A stretch of 18,696 nucleotides of DNA from Chloroflexota bacterium. GTDB taxonomy: Bacteria > Chloroflexota > Chloroflexia > JAMDCE01. Position 1 is the first letter of the stretch; each line of letters starts with the position of its first letter. Of this stretch, positions 1 to 7,203 are shown piece by piece. The notes beneath the pieces were generated by a model, which saw only the letters and a program-made list of their open reading frames with translations, did no database searches and had not been told where the DNA came from. Both the position numbers and the translations under genes were made by a program. The DNA lies in the NCBI GenBank assembly GCA_023489135.1, contig JAMDCE010000412.1, positions 1 through 18,696 on the forward strand, read 5' to 3'.

Positions 1-284
1 TTGGCCTCCAGGCCTGACTGGAGAGGTGACGGAAAGGATATCGAGGGCGAGTTGCCCTTCAGTCACAGTCGTGCTGGTAGCAGTAGGTGCCCTGGTCGGC
101 ACGGCGGTCGGGCTGGGTGGGATCGTCGGTGAGGGTACCGCAGTTGGGACAGGCTTTGGCGTTGGAGTTGGGGCAGCAGCCTCTTGCAACGCCAGACCAA
201 CCGGAGGAGAGCCTGCCGTTTGACTTCGTGGGACCGCAGCCTGCTTCGTATCGCCGTTGCAGGTCTCTGAGGCCCATAAGCCAA

Positions 285-306
285 CGCTTTTCGTCCTTGC
301 CTCGGC
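285..306. repeat. Inverted repeat partner 1 inside the SNase gene
   Basis: This 22-nt stretch is the reverse complement of 515-536 with 20 of 22 positions matching. Here it encodes the normal AEARTKS part of the SNase domain on the minus strand. It is the likely template for the insertion that breaks the frame at the partner site. Confidence 0.7.
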
Positions 307-514
307 ATACGCAGCTTTGTACGCGGCTTGGCGCTGGTACGGGATATTGTAGGTGTATTCGTGGGCATAGCCGTTCTGAATCATCCAGAGCCCGAAGTCG
401 GTACGGTCGCCAATCTCGACATAGCTGAGCAACCGGCCGTACCTATCTCGGTCGCCTTGGGTGGGATCTAAGATGAGCCGAACCTGCTGCCCGCCGAGCA
501 ACTCCTTGGCTTTG

Positions 515-536
515 GCCGAGGCCAGGACGAAAAGCC
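515..536. repeat. Inverted repeat partner 2, at the SNase frameshift
   Basis: It matches the reverse complement of 285-306 at 20 of 22 positions, including a perfect run covering 524-535. It lies exactly where the SNase reading frame changes and where the usual family sequence CFGREASAKAKELL is interrupted by extra residues. Confidence 0.7.
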
Positions 537-1205
537 GCGCCCGAAACATTCAACCGTCTTGCGGGGATCAACCACTTCCGGAGTGTCGATGCCGATGACT
601 CTAACGGACTCAACGCGACTAGCTACTTGCGCCTTGAGCGTGTCGCCGTCAACCACCTCGATCACAGGAATGAGGAAGCTCGTAGCAGTAGGCGTAGTGG
701 CGGCTTGGGCCTTCGATACTGCTGGAACCGCCACCGCAGACGTAGGTACTGCCGCAACGATGCTGGCGGGTGTCACCCGAGTTGGAGTCGTGTGCGGGAT
801 CTGAGTTGGGGCTATCTGTGGTGAAAGGACCGCAGTGGCCTCTGGCGTGCTTAACCTGGCTACGGCGACGGGGGAAGGTTGCGCCCCAACCTCTGAGCGC
901 TCCTTCGTCGTTGGGGCAGCAGAAGCCAGAATCGACACGAGAAGGATCGTAACTACGACCCACCCTACGCCGGCTACAAGCTTGCTGGAAGAATTCAGGA
1001 GAGGAACACGCGAACGCAACCCTAAGGCGTTCGTTGCGAGAAACGTCGCTGCAAGGGCTTCAAGGCCGAGCACAAGGCTAGCAGTGGAGCCATTGAGGCC
1101 AGCCACGATGAAAAGCGCTATGGTGAGGTATCCCACAATCGCCAAGGCACTTTTCCACAGTTTGCCGGAGCGAAACCCGGGGACCTGCCGAATCCAACCC
1201 GCCAT

Positions 1206-1505
1206 ATCAATCCCTCAAGAGTGCCTCATTGTCCACGGCAGTTCACGCGATGATCCAGTGCTCGACAGGGCTCGCCAGAACCATCGGAATGGCCCGAATC
1301 GGATAGTAACAAAGGTTCAATCCTTTCCACTGACTTGCGTCCCGTTCTGCCATCCCGCACAGTGCAGGATGGCTCAGGTGGAATCGACTCGCCGCCGCAT
1401 CTATTCCTGACACCGAAGCGGGTTCCAGTCTTGCCGAGCGTGACCGATGCTACGCGAAACCTATATGCCATCCGGTCCCCCCTTGGTTGGCAATTTTGTT
1501 AGCAA
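1206..1505. other. Intergenic gap between SNase and lipoprotein genes, one strong hairpin
   Basis: I see no convincing gene on either strand. The only clear structure is a hairpin at 1349-1373: an 11-bp stem (one G-T pair on one strand) with a 3-nt loop. No T tract follows on either side, so it is not an obvious intrinsic terminator. It may be a processing or pausing element, or a repeat tip. Confidence 0.5.
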
Positions 1506-2135
1506 CTAGTATAGCCATTGCGCTACGCCTCCGTGCCACGAGCAGGTACCGCGCCGGTTTTGGCTATAGCTGTAGGTGCCGTCGCGGCACAGTGCCGTTG
1601 CTCCAGGAGGATGAACCGATGGGGCGGGAGTGGGCTTGGATGCTGCTTTCGTAGCAGGTGCGGTTGATGTAGCCAGTGCCTTCACCGGAATCTTCGTTGC
1701 CGAAGCCGCGGGAGCGGACGCACCAGCAGTACCGACAGCTAAAAGATACTCGGCTGGCACCCACCCGAGCGTGCCGTCAGGATCTCTTACATTCTGCCAG
1801 AGCCTGCCTTCTGCCTCTCGATCAGGGCCGGCTGATAGCATCGTGGTGCCGTCTGGCCAAGCCTTTATACGGTCAGCCATTGCCGTTGTGCGGCGTATGT
1901 AAACCCCGTCCCCTCCAGTGTTTCCGACCACAAAGGCAGAAGGCTCTGCCGTGGGGGTTGCAGTGGGGCTCGGGGCTTGCGTGGGAATGTCCAAAGCTTT
2001 AGCGATTGCACTCGGCGAAGGAGCTACTGTCGGGCTCGTTGTTAGCTTCGTCGTGGCAGAGCCGCAGCCAAGGGTGCTTAGCGCAATCAACAAGGCCAGG
2101 AATGTCTGAAACAAGGTGAACTGGATCCTTGTCAT
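1506..2135 (-). CDS. Lipoprotein with SH3-like domain and C-terminal DUF3761-like motif
   Basis: The start at 2135 is chosen because GGAGG lies just upstream; a longer reading from 2162 has no such site. The 209-aa product has a lipoprotein signal peptide with lipobox STLGC (Cys24), a Pro/Thr/Ala linker (about 31-66), an SH3b-like domain (about 67-132, with GVYIRRT, LWQNVRDPDGTLGWVPAEYL), a second linker, and a C-terminal segment (about 178-209) with CRDGTYSYSQNRRGTCSWHGG, which resembles DUF3761. It should be lipid-anchored outside the cytoplasmic membrane. SH3b domains often bind cell-wall peptides, but the ligand is not shown by the sequence. It is monocistronic, with a promoter and structured leader at 2161-2296. 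Confidence 0.85.
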   Translation of the reverse strand: MTRIQFTLFQTFLALLIALSTLGCGSATTKLTTSPTVAPSPSAIAKALDIPTQAPSPTATPTAEPSAFVVGNTGGDGVYIRRTTAMADRIKAWPDGTTMLSAGPDREAEGRLWQNVRDPDGTLGWVPAEYLLAVGTAGASAPAASATKIPVKALATSTAPATKAASKPTPAPSVHPPGATALCRDGTYSYSQNRRGTCSWHGGVAQWLY

Positions 2136-2160
2136 CGTGCCGCCTCCAGAGGAGCAACGC

Positions 2161-2185
2161 AAAAGGCGCCCCGAATCAGGCGCCT
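2161..2185 (-). terminator. Terminator-like hairpin in the lipoprotein leader
   Basis: On the minus strand a perfect 7-bp GC-rich stem (2164-2170 with 2179-2185, 8-nt loop) is followed by TTTT and lies 26 nt before the ATG at 2135. Its position between promoter and start codon suggests attenuation rather than the end of a gene. The short T run makes it a modest terminator. Confidence 0.55.
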
Positions 2186-2220
2186 CTCAATGGCCCATCC
2201 CCACTGTCCACCCTGCTTCA

Positions 2221-2240
2221 CCTCCCCCAGCCACGGGAGG
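2221..2240 (-). promoter_or_regulatory. Leader hairpin upstream of the terminator-like stem
   Basis: A 6-bp stem (CCTCCC with GGGAGG) encloses an 8-nt loop in the 5' leader of the lipoprotein mRNA. Together with the terminator-like stem at 2164-2185 it gives a two-hairpin leader of about 125 nt. I recognise no known riboswitch consensus. Confidence 0.4.
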
Positions 2241-2267
2241 CTCATAATTGCTGGTTGACGCGCTGCA

Positions 2268-2296
2268 ATGATAATGCTTAGCTGCCTCCAAGTCAA
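2268..2296 (-). promoter_or_regulatory. Sigma70-type promoter for the lipoprotein gene
   Basis: On the minus strand TTGACT (2291-2296) and TATCAT (2268-2273) are separated by 17 nt. The predicted transcript begins near 2261, which leaves a 125-nt leader before the start at 2135. Confidence 0.55.
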
Positions 2297-2371
2297 TCTC
2301 CTCTAAGAATCGCTTTTCAAGGCGAAGCGACTGCCGAGAGGTAGCGGAAGATAGCATTCTGGACTGCGCGA

Positions 2372-2393
2372 GTTTAGCCTTAGTTTAGCCTTA
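2372..2393 (+). repeat. Perfect tandem 11-mer, two copies
   Basis: The unit GTTTAGCCTTA occurs twice head to tail, one helical turn apart, about 65 nt upstream of the predicted -35 box of the 2551 gene. It could be a binding site for a regulator, or chance. The remaining gap from 2297 to 2457 shows nothing else. Confidence 0.6.
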
Positions 2394-2457
2394 GCGAGCC
2401 ACGGGTCTCGTGCCGAAATCTCAAGAATCGGGTTAGGACTCAATAGTCACGTTCGTT

Positions 2458-2485
2458 TTGCAGAGCGTTTGGCTCAGGGTATAGA
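2458..2485 (+). promoter_or_regulatory. Possible promoter of the 2551 gene
   Basis: TTGCAG (2458-2463) and TATAGA (2480-2485) are spaced by 16 nt, about 65 nt before the start codon at 2551. The match is reasonable but not perfect. Confidence 0.4.
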
Positions 2486-2550
2486 ATTACCTAGTGCGGC
2501 TGTGCCAGGGAACTTCCGATTAGTCGGCTAGTTGGAGTAAGGGGCAACGG

Positions 2551-3166
2551 ATGCCGGCTTCGAGCGTCCAAATAGTGATCGCTGCTGTTGCTTTATGCGC
2601 CACCGTAATTGGGTGCGCGGGCGTCCTCATCGACAAGCGCCAATCGTCGCTGTTGAAAATACTCGTCGCGAGCGTTAGCGCTGTCGTGTTCGTGAGCCTC
2701 GTGATTCTGCTCTTGCAGTGGAACGATGCTCGGACCGTCGAGGAGAATCAGGTAGTTGATCCTCAAGGGGACCGAGTTGGAGTTGGAATGGTACAAGCAA
2801 CCCAAGAGCGACCGATCAGCCGACTTGGAGCGTTATTATCTGCCGATTCAGAAGGGCGGGGATCGTCTGCGGCAGATAGTCGAGAATGTCGAGGTGTTCA
2901 GGGCGAAAGATCGACGTCTGGCTGACACCGCGAGTCGTGCCCTGTTAATAAACAAGTTATCGATGACGCGGGATCGCAACACAGCCTTCGCCGAGACCGG
3001 CGAAATATGGTACCAACCCCTTGTGGAGGCCCAAAGTGGCACTGAAGTTGTCGTACAGCAGAAGGCCGACCAGCTTAACCTGTACACCCCAATTCAGTAC
3101 TACATCCTCCGAAAGGTCAACGGTAGGTGGTATATCGCGAGCAATCCTGCTCCCGTTAGCCCGTGA
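2551..3166 (+). pseudogene. Two-TM protein with C-terminal extracytoplasmic-type domain, frameshifted
   Basis: The first frame starts at 2551 (AAGGGG upstream) and encodes two hydrophobic helices (about residues 6-26 and 35-60) followed by WNDARTVEENQ. From about 2756 protein-like sequence continues in the next frame to the stop at 3166: ERYYLPIQKGGDRL, then a compact segment with AETGEIWYQPLV, TPIQYYILRKVNGRWYIASN. That part resembles small domains with a terminal RWYI strand, such as IMS-like or NTF2-like folds, but the assignment is tentative. The first frame past about 2790 is low-complexity and looks like a shadow. The simplest view is one gene of about 205 codons with a +1 shift between about 2756 and 2790. 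Two overlapping genes are possible, but the second would need a TTG start with no ribosome site. Confidence 0.6.
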
Positions 3167-3212
3167 GAGCTTCGCCTAACAGAGAGGCAGCTGCTAGTAG
3201 GATCGTGAGCGA

Positions 3213-4532
3213 TTGGTGGGGGCTGGCCCTCGCTTCGATTATGAGGACCCCCGTGTTATTTGGAGAACATCATACCCTCAAGCAGCACCCGATTGGAGAC
3301 CCGAGCAAATGTACTATGGAAGCCAAGGCTACAAGACGGCAAGCGAAACTGTGTACGAGGCCTTGGAAGCGCAAGGCTTCGGCCTGCTGGAGTACAGCCA
3401 GCCGCATGATGAAATCCTGCTTCCAAGACACGAAATGGGATTTTCGTCTTCTGGCGAGTACATAGCGTGTCTAAAGAGCTACGAGTTCCGCAAACTGCTT
3501 CGTTACCTTATCGACAAGAAATCCGACGGCCCATTCGCCGAGGATCACCTCGGTGCCAAACTCGACTGCGATCTGGGTAAGCTTCAAAAATACCTGACCG
3601 TGCTTAGCCGCAGGAGCGTAGGGCTTGCCAAGTGCCAAGATGGTAGGTGGTCCCTCGCTGTTGATGTCGACAGCTTTGGGCCGACGCTCGAGTGGTACGT
3701 CGCACATAAGTTCAACAATGAACTTCATTGGCGCGCAACTCACGGAGTTCGCTTGGAGGGCGTTGATTTCAACGACTACGACGTTGTGGCCGTGCGAAAC
3801 TCCGAGATCGCGGTGGTAGAGTGCAAAGCGGCGGATCCGGGAGGCATTACGAAGCAGGATATTCGCAACTTCTACAATCGGCACACGTTCCTCAATCCTG
3901 TATTCTCGCTACTGCTGGTGGACACGAGTGCTGTAGGTAAACTAGCAGGACTTGCGAAGATGATGGACGATTACTTCAAGGGCTCGTGCCGAGAGACCCA
4001 GGAATACACTGGTGGCCCCGCCAGTGCATTCGACGCATTGCCTGGCAGCAAAGGATACCTGTTTCAGGGCTGGGGCAACCTCTACCTGGGCGGCACCAAA
4101 ATGTGCCGCCAAGATGGAATACTGTGCGTCCTTAGGTGCTGCCTCCGCCACCACCATGGACCCCCTGTCCACCGTTTGCCGCTGCAGGGCGTCGCCCCGC
4201 ACATTCCTCCGCCGTCAGATATCGCATTAGATCAGGTGCACTGGCAATCCTCTGTCTTCCCAGACAACCCCAGACCCGGGGAGAGCACGAAGATCACCCT
4301 ACGCCCCATCGGGGACCATTTGCCCTTGCCTCTGAGCACAATGTACGAGGTGTTCTTTGATCAATTCGGCACGGAGATACTCGTAGTCAGCCAGGAAGAG
4401 ATAATTGACTCTCGCGCTGGGATCACAGTTACATTCGATCCAGCACGCATAGGGCATTATCGGGTGCGCTGGATAGAACTCGCAAACGGAAAAGTGCTGA
4501 CAGAAGATAGTTTCACCGTAAGTATCACATGA
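3213..4532 (+). CDS. PD-(D/E)XK-like nuclease with N-terminal winged helix and C-terminal Ig-like domain
   Basis: The start is uncertain: an in-frame stop lies at 3198-3200, so TTG 3213 or GTG 3216 is likely. In the 439-aa product, residues about 85-148 (KLLRYLIDKK through DGRWSLAV) look like a winged helix. Residues about 155-240 fit a restriction-endonuclease-type fold: E160 in LEWYVAHKF, D190 in NDYDVVAV, and E203-x-K205 in VVECKA. A strand (SLLLVDTS) follows. Residues about 340-439 read as an Ig-like beta domain, unusual for an intracellular nuclease. Between about 290 and 335 the sequence is rich in Cys, His, Arg and Pro and looks unnatural, and another frame there reads KCAAKMEYC, a zinc-knuckle-like string, so a compensated frameshift is possible. 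Substrate unknown. It may work with the preceding membrane-protein gene 46 nt upstream. Confidence 0.65.
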   Translation: MVGAGPRFDYEDPRVIWRTSYPQAAPDWRPEQMYYGSQGYKTASETVYEALEAQGFGLLEYSQPHDEILLPRHEMGFSSSGEYIACLKSYEFRKLLRYLIDKKSDGPFAEDHLGAKLDCDLGKLQKYLTVLSRRSVGLAKCQDGRWSLAVDVDSFGPTLEWYVAHKFNNELHWRATHGVRLEGVDFNDYDVVAVRNSEIAVVECKAADPGGITKQDIRNFYNRHTFLNPVFSLLLVDTSAVGKLAGLAKMMDDYFKGSCRETQEYTGGPASAFDALPGSKGYLFQGWGNLYLGGTKMCRQDGILCVLRCCLRHHHGPPVHRLPLQGVAPHIPPPSDIALDQVHWQSSVFPDNPRPGESTKITLRPIGDHLPLPLSTMYEVFFDQFGTEILVVSQEEIIDSRAGITVTFDPARIGHYRVRWIELANGKVLTEDSFTVSIT

Positions 4533-4859
4533 CGTTTGTTGTTTGTTCGGTTGTTGGCTGCTATCTCGTGTGCTTCCACGCTCAATCTAAACCTCTCACA
4601 TGGTACGGACTATCTCGGCTTTTTCCGTAAACAACCGAATAAGTTCTTTCGTCGTCCCATATTGCCCTGAAAAGGGTGAAGCTCACCATCTGTTCGAAAA
4701 CGTCCTCTTTGGTGCCCCCAGAAGGATGATTTTGGAATACATCGAGCCTTACTTGTCGAAGGAAGCGAACTCGACCGCTGTTGGGCGGCCTTTTTGTTTT
4801 GGAAAGCAGGTATTCCCAGCTTTTCGCGGCCGGGAACTTCGATTAAGGTGGAGCTAAAG
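4533..4859. other. Gap upstream of the integrative module
   Basis: An ATG-started 85-codon frame at 4600-4857 is present but lacks a ribosome site and recognisable motifs, and a terminator-like hairpin lies inside it. I do not call it a gene. Only that hairpin is supported here. Confidence 0.4.
4773..4800 (+). terminator. Intrinsic terminator candidate downstream of the nuclease gene
   Basis: A short GC-rich stem (4773-4778 with 4785-4790, one mismatch, 6-nt loop) is followed by TTTTTGTTTT. It would end plus-strand transcription from the nuclease operon before the recombinase module starts. Confidence 0.5.
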
Positions 4860-4931
4860 ATGAAAGTAAGCAAGCAGTGGACAAATCGCGGAATAGATGC
4901 TACCGGGATCATGACTAAGGAGAACATATGA
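4860..4931 (+). CDS. 23-codon leader ORF overlapping the winged-helix gene
   Basis: The frame starts at ATG 4860 after AAGGTGGAG, encodes MKVSKQWTNRGIDATGIMTK followed by ENI, and ends in ATGA shared with the start of the next gene at 4928. The ribosome site of the next gene (AAGGAG) lies inside its last codons. This arrangement suggests translational coupling. The peptide itself matches nothing I recognise. Confidence 0.45.
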   Translation: MKVSKQWTNRGIDATGIMTKENI

Positions 4932-5215
4932 AAAACTATACGCCATCAAAAGAGTGCACCATATTCTATATGAAAAAATTCTCTCGCTCGATGCCAGATT
5001 GGTTCAGGCTGCACGCTAAACTCATAGCCTTGGCGGATTACGAAACCCAAGAAATCAGATGTTCTGTAGACACTCTGGCCGATTTCCTCCAGCACGATCC
5101 GCCGGTGATACATTGCGCCCTGGAAATACTCGCTGCATTCAAGTTCATCGAGTACCAGAACCCTTTCAAGAACTTCAAGGAGAAAATTATGATCAAGGTC
5201 CTCGTGCGTTATTAG
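4928..5215 (+). CDS. Small winged-helix-like protein upstream of the recombinase
   Basis: This 95-aa protein starts at ATG 4928 behind AAGGAG. After MPDWFRLHAKLIALADYET, residues about 43-75 (IRCSVDTLADFLQHDPPVIH, then CALEILAAFKFIEY) fit a helix-turn-helix followed by a wing, and the C-terminal strand is KIMIKVLVRY. It probably binds DNA, perhaps as a regulator or recombination directionality factor of the element. It stands 10 nt before the recombinase start with no separate promoter visible, so the two are likely co-transcribed. The family is not identified. Confidence 0.65.
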   Translation: MKNYTPSKECTIFYMKKFSRSMPDWFRLHAKLIALADYETQEIRCSVDTLADFLQHDPPVIHCALEILAAFKFIEYQNPFKNFKEKIMIKVLVRY

Positions 5216-5225
5216 CCAATCAACT

Positions 5226-6839
5226 ATGCAAAAAGCCTTAATCTACTGCCGCGTATCGACCGAGGAACAAGCGGAAAAGGGGATCTCTCTTGATACGCAG
5301 GAACAATACTGCCGATCTTTCGCCGAAAGAAACGGGTACGAGGTAGCGGCCGTTTACCGTGACGAAGGGAGAAGTGCCACTAATCTGGACCGGCCGGCCC
5401 TCCAGGCCATGCTTACCGTGGTCCAGCACGACAAAGCTATCCAGGCCGTCATCGTGCAGGAAACGGACCGGTTGGCCAGAAACACCATAGACCACCTCAC
5501 GATCAGGGCCTTGCTGCAGAAGGAGAACACCAATCTCATCTCCGTGGCCCAGCCCATGCTGGACGACAGCCCCGAAGGCAGGATGATCGATACCATCCTG
5601 GCCAGCGTCAACCAGTTCCAGTCAGACCTCAATCGCAGGAAAACCACCCGCGGCATGCAGGAGAGGTTTAGTAAAGGCTGGCTGCCCGGCTGGGCGCCTT
5701 TGGGTTACCTGAACCAGAGGGTCAACGACAAATCGATCATCGTCAAGGACCCTTCTCGGTGGTCTCTGGTAAGAAAAACCTTGAAGATGTACCTTACCGG
5801 CAACTACTCCGCCTTTGAGTTGGCCGAGATACTGCACAAGCAAGGCCTGACTTCCAGGACCGGCAAGAGGATCTGCAACAGTATTATGACTCACACCTTG
5901 CGAAACCCCTTTTACGCGGGGATCGTGCGCTGGCGCGGGCAGGAAAGAATCGGCAAGCACGCGGCGATGATCACCCTCGCGGAGCATCGGAGAATTCTCC
6001 AGATTCTGGACGGCCACAATCTGCACGCCTGCCGGAGAAGAAAGCATCGGTTCCTGTTGGGCGGATTCGTCTTCTGCAACATCTGCGGCGGGAAGTACAC
6101 GGCCGAGAAGCATCCGCTCAAGGGCAACGTGGCCTATTACCACTGTAACTTTAACGGCAAGAGCGGCAGAGACAGAGTGCATACTAACAAAGGGCAAAAC
6201 GTGGAGGTTTCCAGGCTGGAAAGGCAGGTGGAAGAAAGGTTCAAAGAGATCCAGTTTAGCGATGCGTTCGTCCGTTCTATGATGGCCAGGCTGAGCGAGA
6301 TCTACAGGCGACAAAAGAAAGAGACCGAAGCCAAAAGGAGGGCGCTGCTAAACCGGCGTATGGGGATTGAGCGAAAAAGAGGTATTGCCGAGGAAAAGCT
6401 TCTTTCGGGCGTGATCCCCGACGAGGATTTCAAGAGGATCAGGGTCAAGATCGACCAACAGCTCTTTGAGATCCAGCGCCAGTTGTACGAGCTCGACAAC
6501 CAAGACGACTACGACATCGATCTGATCCGGGAGATCCTCAAGCTCGCCAGGAACATTCATAAGGGGTACCGGTCCGCCTCTTACGAGTTAAAGAGACACT
6601 ACCTGGCCTTGTTTTGGGACAGGTTCTTCGTTCAGGACAAAAAGATCGTCAGGGCCGTGTCCACGCCTTTGCTGGACGATCTGGTTCGAGAGGCAAAGGT
6701 TATAATAAGAAGTGAGTTGTGCCCTAATCCAAAACTCTATATAACTCTTGCAAACCGCGAGTACATGGCCACTGTCCGGGAAAGATTAGCCGAAATAAGA
6801 TTGCTGTCGAGGCTTGAATCCCGAGAATGCCTTGGTTAA
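5226..6839 (+). CDS. Large serine recombinase (integrase)
   Basis: The 537-aa protein has the large serine recombinase layout. The resolvase catalytic domain (about 1-145) contains YCRVSTEEQ with nucleophile Ser11 and Arg9, and ETDRLARN with Asp81, Arg82 and Arg85. A recombinase DNA-binding domain follows (about 155-265, with GWAPLGY and LRNPFYAGIVRW), then a zinc beta ribbon (about 282-320: C284, C287, C307). The usual fourth Cys is not seen and His319 may replace it. A long Lys/Arg/Glu-rich coiled coil spans about 325-440 and a basic tail ends the protein. It should integrate and excise an element at short att sites. There is no ribosome site at the start, so it is probably coupled to the upstream gene. 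Its last 39 codons recur at 7596-7715. Confidence 0.95.
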   Translation: MQKALIYCRVSTEEQAEKGISLDTQEQYCRSFAERNGYEVAAVYRDEGRSATNLDRPALQAMLTVVQHDKAIQAVIVQETDRLARNTIDHLTIRALLQKENTNLISVAQPMLDDSPEGRMIDTILASVNQFQSDLNRRKTTRGMQERFSKGWLPGWAPLGYLNQRVNDKSIIVKDPSRWSLVRKTLKMYLTGNYSAFELAEILHKQGLTSRTGKRICNSIMTHTLRNPFYAGIVRWRGQERIGKHAAMITLAEHRRILQILDGHNLHACRRRKHRFLLGGFVFCNICGGKYTAEKHPLKGNVAYYHCNFNGKSGRDRVHTNKGQNVEVSRLERQVEERFKEIQFSDAFVRSMMARLSEIYRRQKKETEAKRRALLNRRMGIERKRGIAEEKLLSGVIPDEDFKRIRVKIDQQLFEIQRQLYELDNQDDYDIDLIREILKLARNIHKGYRSASYELKRHYLALFWDRFFVQDKKIVRAVSTPLLDDLVREAKVIIRSELCPNPKLYITLANREYMATVRERLAEIRLLSRLESRECLG

Positions 6840-7028
6840 GGGCCAAGCGACAGAATTAGTCGCTCTCATCAATATTAACATAGCCCCTCAGGTATTTGAA
6901 GGTCAGTTTTCCGATTGTGCTTGGGAGTGTTGCCTTCGCGTTTTGATCTTCGTTCCGCAAGGCATTGTTGCAGAAGCAAACTAACGACCCGTTCGGCAGC
7001 AATTTCCGTTGGTGACGCCTCGTGTTGG
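6719..7028. repeat. Diverged direct repeat, copy A (recombinase tail plus small convergent gene)
   Basis: It aligns along its length with 7595-7914: recombinase C-terminal codons, a short intergenic stretch that is nearly identical around ctctcatcaatattaaca, and the conserved C-terminal half of the minus-strand small gene. Divergence is mostly at wobble positions, so the copies are old rather than a recent duplication. Confidence 0.9.
6846..6864. terminator. Hairpin between convergent genes
   Basis: A perfect 6-bp stem (AGCGAC with GTCGCT) and 7-nt loop lie between the recombinase stop and the stop of the convergent small gene. There is no T tract on either strand, so terminator function is weakly supported. 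The second copy of the repeat does not keep the stem. Confidence 0.3.
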
Positions 7029-7120
7029 TTCTTGGTTTGTTCTAATTCGTTAGATGCGTCAAGAAAATCTCCAACAACAGAAAGTTCTTTTAATGGGTTG
7101 TTCTTAGTATTGGAATCCAT
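6875..7120 (-). CDS. Small protein convergent to the recombinase, family copy A
   Basis: This 81-aa protein has a polar, variable N-terminus and a conserved core, ASPTEIAAERVVSLLLQQCL followed by AERRSKR, predicted as an amphipathic helix. Compared with copy B at 7761-8009, differences in the conserved half fall mainly at the third codon position of this minus-strand frame (about 10 wobble changes against 3 at first position among simple substitutions). That is direct evidence that this frame is translated and selected. It converges on the recombinase, which suggests an element-encoded accessory factor. The family is not recognised. No strong ribosome site is seen before ATG 7120. Confidence 0.7.
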   Translation of the reverse strand: MDSNTKNNPLKELSVVGDFLDASNELEQTKNQHEASPTEIAAERVVSLLLQQCLAERRSKREGNTPKHNRKTDLQIPEGLC

Positions 7121-7171
7121 CTATTTTCAGGTCTTGAATACATTATCTCGACATTTTTCTCGTAATAAAGA

Positions 7172-7203
7172 AAACATGCTGAAGTTGCAGCTTCAGCATG
7201 TTT
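7172..7203 (-). terminator. Strong hairpin terminator, minus strand
   Basis: A perfect 13-bp stem (7172-7184 with 7191-7203) encloses a 6-nt loop. On the minus strand it is followed by a T-rich tail (TCTTTATT). It would stop minus-strand transcription about 50 nt before the ATG of the small gene at 7120. Confidence 0.6.

Larger units (their letters stand above)
1..1205 (-). pseudogene. Membrane-anchored SNase-like (thermonuclease) gene, frameshifted, running off the left edge
   Basis: The start at 1205 has a GAGGGA ribosome site. The N-terminal part shows three hydrophobic segments (about residues 18-36, 43-60, 77-96), a Pro/Thr/Ala-rich linker to about 178, and the first half of a staphylococcal-nuclease-like domain: DGDTL (186-190), then VRVIGIDTPE (201-210) with the equivalents of catalytic Arg35, Asp40 and Glu43. 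After VECFG (218-222, near 540) the frame is lost and this reading ends at 468. The other half of the domain is intact in another minus-strand frame from about 522 leftward: ASAKAKELL, DPTQGDRDRYGRLL (containing the Arg87 equivalent), GYAHEYTYNIPYQ and GLWAS, then a Pro/Thr linker and LDILSVTSPVRPGG at the window edge. Family members read through this point without a break, so the gene is disrupted unless this is a sequencing error. When intact it would be an exported, membrane-tethered nuclease. Confidence 0.85.

Noticed and set aside
4600..4857. 85-codon plus-strand ORF
   Set aside because: There is no ribosome site, no recognisable motif, and a terminator-like hairpin inside the frame.
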